DNA of 64,000 nt from Polychytrium aggregatum (lineage: Eukaryota > Chytridiomycota > Chytridiomycetes > Polychytriales), in contig NW_026516212.1 in assembly GCF_025602895.1 (NCBI RefSeq), forward strand, positions 930,001 to 994,000, read 5' to 3'. Position numbers and translations under genes: made by a program. Of the stretch, positions 12,619 through 23,807 are shown one piece after another. Every line of letters begins with the position of its first letter. Within the stretch, counting starts at the first letter, position 1. The notes below the pieces were generated by a model that made no database searches, was not told the DNA's origin, and worked only from the letters and a program-made list of their open reading frames with translations.

Positions 12619-13908
12619 ATGAACCACAAGAGCTCGGCCGTCAAGCGCCTCATGAAGGAGCTGCAGGACCTCAACGACGATCCCTCTCCCGAGTACACCG
12701 CCTCGCCCCTGGAAGACAACATTTTCGAGTGGTCCGTGCCAGCGCCGCATTTGGCAGCAACCCTGTCTGCACCACCGCACAGGGTGTCCGCCAGCACCGA
12801 GGTTCTGGGGCAGTCGCCCTGCGCCGCAGCTATACTCATGCATATCTGGGTTGGCCATTGATCTCTGGGTTGGCCATTGATATCTGTCTCTCCCCCTCTT
12901 TGGTGTCGATAGGCACTTTACGCTCCGTGGGCCAAACGAAGCAGGCTTCTCGGGAGGCCGCTATCACGGGCGCTTGATATTCCCTCCAGAGTATCCATTC
13001 AAAGTATGTGCATGCACTGAAATCACGCAGAACAGCATCGCCATCGCACCCACACGATTCGGGGGGCAGCATAGTGTCGCGTACGAACTGCACTCTGTTG
13101 TGTGGACCGCCTTGCTCTTCTCAGAGTCAGCGGGCTCATCAGGCTCAATCCCTCTCCTCCATGGATGTCGTCACAGCCTCCAAACATCTCCTTCCTGACC
13201 CCAAACGGGCGCTTTGAAGTCGGCAAAAAGATCTGCCTGTCTATCACGGGCCATCACCCAGAGTTCTGGCTGCCGGCATGGGGCATCCGGCTGGCATTGA
13301 TTGCCTTGATATCCTTCATGCCCACCCAAGGCGATGGCGCCATTGGTGCTCTCGACCACACCGAGGAGGAGCGGGCAGTGTTGGCCAGGCAGAGCCGGCA
13401 CTGGAAATGCGAGATCTGCGGGAGCCGAAACTCGGATGCACTGCCGGATGAGACCGAGCGACCGGTCGAACCCATGGCCCCGAGCGGCGACATTGTCTTT
13501 TCGATCAAGGGCGATTCGCCTTCGACTCCCACACAGAACCCACCGGCTCCCGCTGAGGCTGCATCAGACCCTTCAGTTGGATCCGACTCCACGGAACCAT
13601 CTGCAAGCGTAGCCCCTCTTGCTGCTACTGCCGGAATGCCGGCTGATTCGACCGGGTCGTCAAACCCGTCGACAGCATCGCCTCAGCCGAACCAAGTCGA
13701 CTCTGGTCCTCGCCACCGGCATATTCCGGCGCAAACTGACCGCAACCCAGCTGTCCCACCGACCGGAACCTCGCCATCGCCGGCTGCGTTGGCCCAACAC
13801 CGACAGCAGATTCGCGAGACTCTGGCTCTGCGCCGACAAGTGGAAACGGTGCTGGCAGCGGTACTCTTTGTCGTGGGCTTGCTGATTCTCAAAAAAGTCA
13901 TGTTTTGA
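12619..13908 (+). CDS. UBE2J1: UBE2J-type (Ubc6-like) tail-anchored ubiquitin-conjugating enzyme E2
   Basis: E2 enzyme of ER-associated degradation, anchored in the ER membrane by its C-terminus. Three exons: 12619-12731, 12913-13003, 13177-13908; 936 nt, 311 aa. The first intron splits the Trp codon of EWHFTLRGP. UBC fold: KRLMKELQDL helix (about 8-17), FEWHFTLRGP, PPEYPFKPP, then the catalytic Cys at residue 88 in GKKICLSITGHHPEFW. The HHPEFWLPAWGIR and FMPTQGDGAIGALD segments are typical of the UBE2J branch rather than canonical E2s, which have HPN before the active Cys. A Pro/Ser/Thr-rich linker (about 140-285) leads to a hydrophobic segment VLAAVLFVVGLLIL and the end KKVMF, a tail anchor with the active domain in the cytosol. 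Confidence 0.95.
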
Positions 13909-14221
13909 TCGTCAAATACAAGCCATTGACGAACTTTCTGCACCAAAACGGAATCATCCACATTGCGCCGCTGAATCGCCATCCTCGACTGCAATCGCGG
14001 GTGCGGCCGCGCGATGTAGAGCTCCGCAGCGCTACGGGCGGTTGAGCGGCTCGATATGGGCTGTGATCTGGATGCGAGCATATTTGTATCCAACTGAACT
14101 CGTCGGTCGAGTGTTGCCCGATCGGGTCCTCAAGGCACCGCCATGCGTATCAGGTGGCGAGCGGTGCTGTATATTCAAGAGCCAAACCAATAGCCCTCCT
14201 CGGGGTCACCGAGGCATTGGC
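13909..14221. other. convergent intergenic region, no gene seen
   Basis: 313 bp between the stops of the E2 gene and the cyclic-nucleotide-binding gene. No coding or RNA signal was recognised; it should hold both 3' ends. Confidence 0.4.
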
Positions 14222-16983
14222 TCATTTTAGACTGGATGTAATCTCAGCAACCACTTTGCGCTTGTACCCCTCCCAGTTCTTACGAGTGAGGAACTTTTCT
14301 TGAAGCTCCGAGATTGAGACCCCCAGCAAGCCCTCGTGCTCGATCATGGTTTTCAGAGACTCGAGATCGATGGCTCGCAAGAAATCGAGCTTGGTAAACA
14401 TGACACACTCCACCCTTTGTATCGTGATCACGGAGAGATCCAGCCCTGCTGCCATGTTTTCCATCATCGAAGTCTTGCGGTGGTTCCGAAGCCCCGGATT
14501 TGCGTTGAAATCACGCGAGGGCCAGGCTGTGATGCCAGCACACTTGAGTACAAACGCCAGCAGCAGATTAACAATCGCGATATCGACGTCCTGGCTGCGG
14601 TAGTAGAAGGAGTCTTCCTGGAGAATATGCAGTTTCGGGAAATAGTCACCAGGAATCAGATCACCAATGGCGAGCACCTCGTTGACGACCTCGTAACCCT
14701 CTGGAACTTGGGTTCCGAACTGATACGGAATCGGCTCCCGCGCAAGCGATGAGGATGAGAGCTTCAGAAACGGAACTATCCGCATGGCCCGGCATTGCCC
14801 ACGAAGCAGAATGAATACGTGCTCATGGCCGGCTCCGCCTGGCTTGACAATCGAGGCCCCCGGCTCGAATTTGACAATGTGTGAGACTTGGCAGAGTCGC
14901 GACAGCAACAGCTCATCTGTCGATGCGAAATAGGGTAGCTTCTGGAAAAACGACGCTCGGCTTCCAATCGAGGCCGGGTCGTTTTCGCCAAACATTGTAA
15001 TGTAATCGTCCTTGTCGATGCGGAGGAGCTCCACGGCGCTGAGGCTGCTCACTGTGACGGTTCGGATCTCACCCGGCGCGGAGAGGGAAAACTCGCCAAA
15101 CTGGTCGCCGGGTGAGAGATGGATGTGTTCGTTGATGTTGGTCAGGGTGGTGCTTTGACAAAGTCCAGTGACGATAAAGTACATGGAGATGGACGGGTAT
15201 CCGCGGCGAATGATGGTCCGTCCGGGCCCAAAATACTCCCAGTGCATGATCTTGGCCAGGTTCATTCGGAGCTTGCGGGAGAACTTTGAAAAGGAGGGCA
15301 GGCGACAAAGCAGTTGGTCCAGCAACTTGCGATCGTCATCAGTGCGATTCGCTGGTGGCATTGTTACAATGTGCTTGACCTTGGCGGCCATCAGAGACTC
15401 GTTGCGGACCTTCATCTCATGAAGCTGGTCCGACAGAGTAACGATCCGATTTGGATTTGTCGGGAGCAGGTTGGACTCCATGGCTGCGACCACGGTGCCG
15501 ATCGACGAGATGTTCTGCAGTGCGGATTTGTTTGCCGGGTTAACTGGATCCTTGAATGCATAGACGCTGCGTACCATTTTCATGACTCGGTGGAGCACAT
15601 AAGCTGGGAGAGTCGATGCCGGTGTGAGTGACGCTGTGGAGATGCTCTCAAGAAGCAGCATCCGGCTCCGCCTCTGGCACTCGGGAACATGAAGAGCAGG
15701 GACAGAACATGTCCAGCGGCACACATATTCTGCCTGCAGACGACACAGAGGGCCAGCTTACTCCATTTTTCCGAAGACGTTTGCATCGTGCCCTCAGTTT
15801 CAAGCTGTTGGGGAGGATCCACTTCATCCACAAGCGATGAAACAGACGTCCGAAGCGATGATTTCGACAGCTTGCTCGACTCTCCTCCAGAAGGGTCCAG
15901 ATGGATGTTGGAGCCGGGGCTCCTTTGTAAGCGCTGGTCTGATGAGCCGGTTGGCAATCGATGGTGGGAGCCATAAGGTCCCAGCAGCCCCGCGATGTTC
16001 TGGGCCGACTGGGCACTCGCCAAGTTCGAATTACTCTGGCTATGGTGCCTGGCGGATTTTCCACCAAGCTGCGACGAACTCAAATGCAGTCGACGATCCA
16101 TCAGCGACGATAGCGGTCGTGGCTCAAGAGGCTGGATCGCAGGATCGCTGTTGACATCGTGGCTGTCGGTGAGCGTCACGAGCGGCGACGAGCCCCGGCG
16201 AGATGAGCCTCCGTCTGCAGTCGCAATGTTTGGTCCTGGAGCAGATGCATCAGCGATGCCGCCGTCTCGTATCGATGGGCCAAACCGCCCGAGGGCTAGG
16301 AAACGATTTTGGTGCTGGCGCTCATCGAACTTGGGCCCCTCGTGATGCGCTATGTCCTCGGGCTGGCTCTGGTCGCGAACGGACTTGAGAGGCTGATGCT
16401 TGTTCAAGAGCTGCCTGGGCTCATTTTCGTTCTCGGACAACGGGCGCTGTTGACCAGCAGCCCTGTCCGCTGCAGCTTCGGATGCCTGAGTGCGTGGCGG
16501 CGGGACCATGGTTTCGAGAGATAGACCTGTCGGCGGCGGTGGAGGTTGGGTCAATCCTCTGTTTCGCCGCACGGCGACGGCCTCCAGACCCACTCTGGAA
16601 CTGCTGTTGAAGGAATTGGACTTGCGAAGGGGGTTTTGAGCATAATCAGCTCTGGATTTCGATGAAACAACCGATTGCGGCCGAAACGGCTGTGTTGGTG
16701 GCTGGGATGCTGGAGCAAGCGATGGCGAGCCTTCGGTCGAACCTGCCCCAGGTGTCTGCATCCGCTCGCATTTCGCACTGGGGGGCTGCCGGGCCGGTGT
16801 GAGATTTTTGAGCTTCACCAGGCTCGGCAGCTGAGGAGTCGAGCCCTTTCTCGAGTCGCCGTCAGGCTGGGATGGAGTTCCGGGCTTCGACACCAGAAGG
16901 GCCCGGGCTGGCCGGATCTTGCGGGGGTCGTCAGAGAGCAGCGGCAGCGGCATTGCAGCATTCGTCGATTTTCGTCGGCTCAT
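14222..16983 (-). CDS. cyclic-nucleotide-binding domain protein with long disordered N-terminus
   Basis: Two exons, 16983-15762 and 15633-14222 (2634 nt, 877 aa), joined across a GTAAGC donor. Residues 1-400 are rich in Ser, Pro, Gln and Arg without visible structure (start MSRRKSTNAAMP). The first cyclic-nucleotide-binding fold spans about 500-620. Its phosphate-binding cassette reads FGEFSLSAPGEIRTVTV (about 585), keeping the FGE and an Arg that in the family contact ribose and phosphate. A second, degenerate fold follows: RASFFQKLPYFASTDELLL begins it, and its cassette region (PGDYFPKLHIL) lacks the Arg. It is not a protein kinase or channel: no kinase domain or membrane segments are present. 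The layout resembles CNBD2-like proteins, an inference. Its 5' end faces CFAP144, and cyclase A ends 2 kb away, so it is a candidate receptor for the local cyclases. Confidence 0.88.
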
Positions 16984-17324
16984 TCTGTTCAGGGAGGACT
17001 ATGTCTTGAGGACGCAGGATTGCGGGCTGGGTCGGCTCTGCTCTGTTCTGTTCTCTACGCTGTTCTGCTCTGCTCTGTTCCGTTCCATTCTGGCTGCAGA
17101 CGAGTGCGCCTGAACCCCCCTGGCGAGAGTGTTGGAAGCAGAGATTGGCCCAATCATGCTGATCACCTTGCTGCCCTGCATCCCAACAATCGCAGCCCGA
17201 TGCTTTTGCTGAGGGCTTCGAGTTTGGTTGTCTGCACGGCCGAAAGCCCCGGGGTGAGATTTCAGTGTGTGCCCCGACCAACTTGTCATCAAACTAAGCC
17301 CCCAACCGCACAGTCGACATCGTC
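16984..17324. promoter_or_regulatory. divergent region between the CNB gene and CFAP144
   Basis: 341 bp shared between two start codons. It holds a pyrimidine/G repeat of tctgttc and tctgctc units at about 17036-17095. No gene seen. Confidence 0.45.
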
Positions 17325-18325
17325 ATGGGTGATAAAAGCGAGCCAGCCAACGACTCCTCAGGCAAGCGGCACTTTCCTCAATGTCTCGCATATATCCCAA
17401 GCGCCCTGGGCGGCGACAAGCTGTCGCACTGTGCCTGTTTGTCGGCGACGGAGAATAGCCTGCATCAATTCAATGCTCACCCCCGGCTTCATTTCTTCAT
17501 CATGTCGCAGCCGTCTTTGCCGACGCTATCTTTGCCGAGACGGTCCGCAAGGAGATGCGTGTCCACCGTCTCTATGAGCATTACATGCTGAGTCCCTCAG
17601 TCATCCACAGTAAGGAACAATCAGCTACCTTGAGCTAGGCCGACAGGTCAAAGAAGGATGGAATTGGACAATATGCTTGTCTTCGAGCACCATGGGCATG
17701 GACTGACTGCTTCTGGTTGCTTGGTTTGCTCGTTCTCAACAGAGGGACTGGTCTTGACCAACAAACCAACGAGCGCCGGAAAGGAGGGAAGGATCGAAAC
17801 GGAAGACGGTGGGTACTTTCGCAGACGATCGGCTCCCACGCTGATTCCCGGACCGGACATCTTGTGTTCGTGGATCCACCGCAACCCGAGATGGGTCTGT
17901 TTGCGATCTAGTTTCTCATCATTCCAGCGGCCGTCTAAACAGAGGATTACAAGAAGCTCTTGCTTTCAGCTTCCAAATCTCCCCGGGGAAAATACATGGC
18001 GCCCGTGACGTCGGCGCAGGTATGGGCCAGAGTATGCTGTGACCTGCGGGAAGGGCCAAAGGATTCGTTTGCGATTTACAATCGATCCTCCATTGCATCA
18101 CGGCGCTGCACGACTGCAAGACTGGAAGACTGCATCGATGGGGCTGGGCATAATTAGTAACCTCGAGTTGCTGGGCTTGGTCGGCATGCACTATCACTCC
18201 ATCTGCAGGAATGTGGCTGGGACACCGAGCCGCTGGTCCGAAACAGGGACTCTCGTTTCTATTTTCCTCGGAATCACACCGAAATCACAAAGATATACGG
18301 ACAGGCATTTGCCAAGAAGCTCTAG
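17325..18325 (+). CDS. CFAP144: CFAP144 (FAM183) cilia/flagella-associated microtubule inner protein
   Basis: Small axonemal protein. Five exons: 17325-17328 (ATG plus one base), 17511-17609, 17743-17808, 17943-18019, 18209-18325; 363 nt, 120 aa, all phases agree. Visible family blocks are AETVRKEMRVHRLYEHYML (conserved N-terminal helix), VLTNKPTS, and the hallmark ECGWDTEPL followed by RFYFPRNHTEITKIYGQAF and the end AKKL. Length matches the family (about 120-140 aa). The four-base first exon is the weakest part: it rests on a GTGATA donor and a good pyrimidine-AG acceptor at 17510, and a different upstream start exon is possible. The protein is known as a doublet-microtubule component in flagellated eukaryotes and is absent from fungi that lost flagella, so it supports a zoosporic host. 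Confidence 0.85.
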
Positions 18326-18970
18326 CTCCAAACCAAGGTGGCGTGTGGCCCAGAGAAGAAGCGAGATGATGCTATGCTGTCGCAGAAAATGGCGGCCATG
18401 TTATCGTGACTCGGCATTGAGGATCTATTCAAATGCGCATCTTGCCCTACTTCCTCAACGTGAATGGTCGCTGGGAGTGGAAGATGTAATTGCACTCAAA
18501 AGAAAAAACAACGACACACACTCCATTTTGGGAGCTCTTTGGTCAGATCCAACGATGTGTTTGTGCATAATTCAGCAGCGATGGATCGCATCTGTTCATT
18601 GCCCAGGGCCGCCACTCCGGAAGTATTGTGTTGAGCATGCGCCCATCCGTGTTGATGCAAACAGTCGCTGGAGATAAAATGCGTCGGCCGACTCAGAGGA
18701 GCTCCTCAGGGTCGGATATATGCAAAGCGGATTATCCCTCTATTGACTCTGTCATGCAAAAAGCGCCATGTTTTGTTCTAGAAGCTGTGAGGGCCGCGGA
18801 TGAGTGACTAATATTCGATGAGGAAGCAAATAAAGGAAGTAGTTTGGAAGAAAGAACGGCGAAAGTATGTCCCCGAAGCAAGCCGAGGCCAACGTATCTC
18901 CAATGACGATATAAGAAAGGTGCCAAACACGGGGATAGGTGGTCTTGGGGACCAATGGCCTACAGCGGTC
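18326..18970. other. convergent intergenic region, no gene seen
   Basis: 645 bp between CFAP144 and the end of cyclase A. It is more A/T-rich than its neighbours, has no long credible frame, and probably holds two 3' untranslated regions. Confidence 0.4.
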
Positions 18971-21900
18971 TCACTCAGGCGGCGCAGCGCCTTCGGCCTC
19001 CCGTCTGTTCTCGAGTAGCGTTGTCGTCTCGACTGGGAGGGGCTTTGTCAAGTTCTCCTTTCCGGCCAGCCAGTACGTGTTCATCAAGCCCTTGCCCTGA
19101 TGTGCATCGGACAAGGCAAAGGGCGGCAACCCCGCGAAGGGAATCGTTACTCGCCGTGCATGTCCCAGCATAGGCGTAGCACGTTATCTTGAGCGACACA
19201 TCGTCATCCCAACGCCCGAGCGACAATGACCAAATCCTGAAAACACCATGGGGCACAGTGGTACATACCTTGACCTTGGTCTCCCCGCGGCTGATCAGAT
19301 AGTAGCCTCCGGCTCGGTTTAGTGCCAGGTAACATGGCTCGCTGATCTGGATCTTCATGGGCTCGCCTGAAGACATCATGCGCGAAGCCACATTGATGGT
19401 ATCGCCAAACAAGCAATAACTGACAGGCCGGTGTCTGGTTAGCTAAGACTGCGGATCACTTGGCAATCGCTAACGGCCCATAGTTCGGAAACATGCGAGC
19501 ACACGCATACACATATGTATGCAAACATGTGCACGGACATGATACCGCACAAATGCACAAATGCACAAATGCACAAATGCACAAATGCAATCACAAGTAC
19601 ATGCACGAATATAAGGCGCGGAGAAGTGTGCAGCCCGAGATGTCGAATTATAGCATGATTATGAAACAGCATATTCGACCGGCAACTGTAGTCGAGCGCT
19701 TACTCACCGAGGCATCTTCAAGCCCACCACACCAGCAGCAATAGGGCCCGTGTTGACGCCGATTTGAACCTTGAGCTTGAAGTCTGGTCTCGAAGGCAAC
19801 TTGAAGCTCAGAGCAGCGGAGAGGAGGTCCAGAGCCAAGTCGGCGATCTCGGAGGTATGCAGTTGGCCATTGCGGTTGGGCAGTCCCGAGGCGACGACAT
19901 AGGAGTCATTGATGGTTTCAACCTTGTAGGCATCGTGTTGGCTGATGACCTGAATACGGGTACGGCATTGATCAGTTTGCATATCGAGGCGCATGCTCGT
20001 GGCAGAACCACATCACTCGGCTTGCGCTCACCTCGTCAAAGGTCGTGTAGAGACCGTTAAGGAGCTCAACCATCTCGAGGGGCGTGCTCTGCGCACAAAT
20101 GTCACTGTATCCGACAATATTGGAAAACAGGAGCGTGCACGAGTCGTATGACTCTGGGATAATCTGCTTGCCGGCAACGAGCTGCTTCTGTATAGCCGGC
20201 GGAAGCATTTGCGACAACAGTGAGTCTGACTTGGCCTTGGAGCGATCGACCTCGTGGATAAGATCCTCGATTTCCTTCTTCTTCTGGAGATCAGCCGAGC
20301 GCCGCTGTTCTTCTATGGCGACCTCCTCAGTGAGGTCTCGAACGATACCCGTGAATAGATGTGCGCCATCCTGTCGAGGCGAGGTTATAGGAGAATAAGC
20401 ATTTCGGATCTGGCAACGTGCCGAAACTCAACCGCACCCGGATTGCCGATTGGTGGAGGTCCCGAAATGAGACAGGCCCGCTCACAAAACAGAGCCAGGA
20501 AGACCACTTACATCGCGGACTTCTGAGACCGAAATGTGCACCGGGAAGAGCGAGCCGTCCTTCTTTTTTCCAAAGGCTCTGCGACCATACCCGATGATCT
20601 TTTTGATGCCAGTGGTGAGATAGTTGATCAGGAACTGGTCGTGGATACTGGCGATTTCTTCTGGCTGGAGCATCTTGATGTTTTTCCCAATGACTTCGGC
20701 TGCCTTGTAGCCAAACATAGCCTCGGCGGCGCTGGGCGAGGGATACGATATAGATATACAAGTGGTCAGTATCAGAGCGCCACTCGAAGCAGCGCCGATG
20801 TTACGCGACAATGGTGCAGACCACGGACAGCATTCAGTTTGGACAGCGCATCACCGACTCGATCGCCATTGCCCGAGAACCTATTTTGCCTCTCCCTACT
20901 CACTTGTTGAACCGGGTGATGATTCCAGTGGGGTCGATGTTAATGATACCGTTAATGACGGTGTCGAGGACAGAGTTGAGCACACGGCGCTCGACCATCA
21001 TCTTGGACTCAGCGTCGTGAACGGATGCCTCCATCTGGATCTCCTTCTCCTGCAAAGAGTACAAAGCCGACATTTCGCTTTCGTGCGCCTCCAGCATCTC
21101 GCGCATCTCCGCGGCCTGGTCCTCCTCCAGCTCCTTGGTTCGCTCGGCAATATCGCTTTCGAGCTTCTCGAGCTCGGACTTTTGGACTTCCAGCATCGAG
21201 GCTCGAGACTCACGATGCTTTTGCGTGAGTCGCTTGATCGAGGCCGCTTGTCGATCCGCAGCGCTGTTCTGCTGCTCGTCGTCGAGGTCTTCGTCCTCTT
21301 CGGCTTCTTCATTCAAGGCAACAGCACGAGAATCATCGCCGCGAGGGACTCCGGAGGCGACCGACATCACATCACTGCCAGCATCCGAACGATCATCGGC
21401 GCCCATGTCGCTGACGGAAGCAGTGCACGACGCACTCTGAGACTGAGCAACACTTCTAGAGATTCGATTCCCTCCGGCCTTTGCGCCTTTGATGGCACGC
21501 AGGCGGGTATCTTGCTGAGCACGCAAAGCGCGCACTTGTTGGCGATGAAGATAGCTGAGCTTCTTGATCTCAGAAGCATGCTGCGCCTCGAGTGAGGACA
21601 GTTTGGTCTGCTCCTTAATCAAGAGCAGGCGCTCCTTCTCTGAGTGCAGTTCCAGGGTCTGCTGGATGCCAAGTTCGGCGATCTGGCTGAAATGCTGAGC
21701 CTTCAAGGTTTGGACGTCTTCATAGGACTGGTACTCAAGATCAAACTTTTCCTTGGCCTACAATCATGCTCAATATGTCAAAAAGCTATCATCCATCCAC
21801 AATAGCTCCTGGTGAAGCAACCGACAGTATTGATGCTGAAGCATGACTGGAGACAATGTGGGAGACAGATGCGCATCCCGAAGGAAACCTCGGGTGCATT

Positions 21901-22959
21901 TGGATCCGCGGACTTACGTGCTTGAGCTCGAGCTGCTGGATCTCTTGCAGCTGGTCGGCAATGCGCTTGTCTGCGGCATTCTGGTGATTCATGCGAACCA
22001 TGAACTTCTTTTGCATGGTCCTTCTGACTTCAACCTGTCCGTGACAAAGTTGCACACGTTTGTGGGCAAATCCGGTTGACAGCGCGATAAAAGCACAGCG
22101 TTAGTGCAGCCGTATGGCAGCAAGGACCACTGCGACCCAGCACCATCAGACACGAAGCGAAACTGTCTGCGTCGCAACGGAGGCGGGATGATCGCGGATT
22201 TATGCTAGCAAACTGGGCGTGTCCATCAATCCACCAAATCCCACGCGTTTCTGTATGCTGGTGCAGCACCCGCAGCCGAATGGCAGTTTGGTTTTGCAGC
22301 AAGCCGCGGCTCCATTGCCGTTCACGTCGACCTACCCTTTCGTGCGAGTTTTGCATCTCATCCAACACTCGTTCGTACTGGATCTTTCGCTCTTGAGCGG
22401 ACGCCAGCTGGCGTCGCTGTTTCTCGTGTTTGTTCTCGAGAAAAGCCGTGAGAGCGTCGAATTGATTTCGCTTCGCTGTCAGCGTACTCTTGACGCGAGC
22501 GGCTTCTCGAGAGGCCGTCTCCTGCTCCATGATGGTTCGGTCTCGTCGCTTCATGTCGCGGATGGTCTGTCGCTGGAGCCGCTTGGCCTTTTTGCGGGCA
22601 TCGCGAGCTGATATGAACCGCTGGAAGGCCTCCTTCTTCTGGGCAAACTCGTTCTGCTGGAGCCCCTTCAAATGAGCCATTTCGGCATCATGTCGCTGGA
22701 TCAAATAGGCCTCCTCCTCCTTTCGCAGCACCTCCCGCTCGGACTCTTTCATAGCCTCCTCGATGCGGACACAGTCATTGCGCAAGTTCTCGTAAAAAAA
22801 CTTGGTCTGGGTCATCAGGACGGACTTGAAATGCTGTGTGATCTCATCGTTGGTCATCGGACCCTTCGATTTCAGCTGTTGGTTGAGTTCATCGTCGGCG
22901 GCGCTGGTTCCGACATCAGACTTGATCTCGTCGTGGGTGGTGATGGTTGGAACGTCCAT
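18971..22959 (-). CDS. PAS-guanylyl cyclase A: first metal Asp replaced by Asn
   Basis: Class III nucleotidyl cyclase, 890 aa. Eight exons: 22959-22336, 22034-21918, 21757-20904, 20731-20512, 20370-20032, 19949-19708, 19419-19269, 19096-18971 (2673 nt). Order: charged coiled-coil N-terminus (about 40-210, [19 protein letters not shown]), further coiled coil to about 500, PAS domain (about 505-615), signalling helix, cyclase domain (about 660-850). PAS resembles FixL: His562 (IHDQF) and Arg582 (IIGYGR) fall on the haem-ligand and distal-Arg positions. Cyclase residues: LLFSNIVGY puts Asn689 where the first metal Asp should be; Asp733 keeps the second; Glu729 and Cys801 are guanine-type selectivity residues; Asn808 and Arg812 are the transition-state pair. 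No membrane segment. It may lack homodimer activity but can supply the substrate half to a partner. Confidence 0.93.
19547..19588. repeat. 8-bp tandem repeat (gcacaaat x5) in an intron of cyclase A
   Basis: Five perfect head-to-tail copies of gcacaaat, inside the 19420-19707 intron. A simple repeat likely to vary in copy number; no function is implied. Confidence 0.95.
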
Positions 22960-23807
22960 TTCTCACGCTAGCTTGGCGGACAGCTGAGGAGCAGGCAAGG
23001 CGGGACGTTGGTTGTTCAGCAAACGCTTGTGGGTACGCAGCAGAAGGAGACGCCGATGGAAAAATGGGTTGAGAACTGAATGGTGGTCGAGAAGACAGAA
23101 GGCGGGATGGCGATGAAAGGAAGTCGAGCCTTAGTCGAGCACCCAAGAGCTACAGAGGTCCTGGTGATGGAGAAAGCCTTGCATCGACGTCGGTCTCTGC
23201 CGCAAAAGCCGGACTCGTCAGGCAGCAAGCGACGGACGTCACCCCTGAGGCGAATCAACAGTCGGTGGCATTGTCGGCGACTCCTGATCCGCCCGGGCTC
23301 GTTCAATCATGGGCGCCCTGCCAGTTCGCATTGACTATTGCGTTGTCAAGTGACGATATTGTCGTTAGCTGTCGCTGTCGGACGGCAACTCAGGCCGGTG
23401 GTCGCTGAGCCAGATTGGCTTGACTGAGTGCAGGATGACCTCAATAACGCAAAGGGCTCGACCGGGACGACAATCGCCGTTGAAGTCACCAGCGGATGCC
23501 TGAAGCACAGCTGGTTCATCAGCAGTAGAGCAGTGACTGGACAACCTATCATCAGATTCTCCTGCCGACCAGCAGCCATGCGGGCAGGAGTTGGATCTGG
23601 CATGTTGAGGCGGCCCGAGCGAATCCGCTGGGCAAAGCGAAAGGCGCCGAGTTTTTCCGCCAGCGAAGTGTATATGAATCGTGTCCCTCAGAGCCGACCT
23701 TGCCCTGAGCTGACCGCAGGAGACAGCGATCGCATCCAGATCGCATCCAGATCGCATTCAGATCGCATCCAGATCGCACGGTGGATCCAGAGGAGCCTCC
23801 AAGAATC
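22960..23807. promoter_or_regulatory. divergent region between cyclase A and photolyase
   Basis: 848 bp between two start codons pointing outward. Frames across it carry no recognisable content. It includes the 11-bp tandem array listed separately just upstream of the photolyase start. Confidence 0.5.
23728..23778. repeat. 11-bp tandem array upstream of the photolyase gene
   Basis: Four copies of gatcgcatcca (third has one change, c to t) plus a partial fifth, ending 29 bases before the photolyase ATG. The period is close to one helical turn. It could be promoter, 5' leader or neutral satellite. Confidence 0.9.

Noticed and set aside
20512-20731. PAS of the cyclases as a LOV blue-light domain
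   Set aside because: The conserved photoactive Cys (NCRFLQ motif) is replaced by NIKMLQ; the rest fits FixL-type PAS better.
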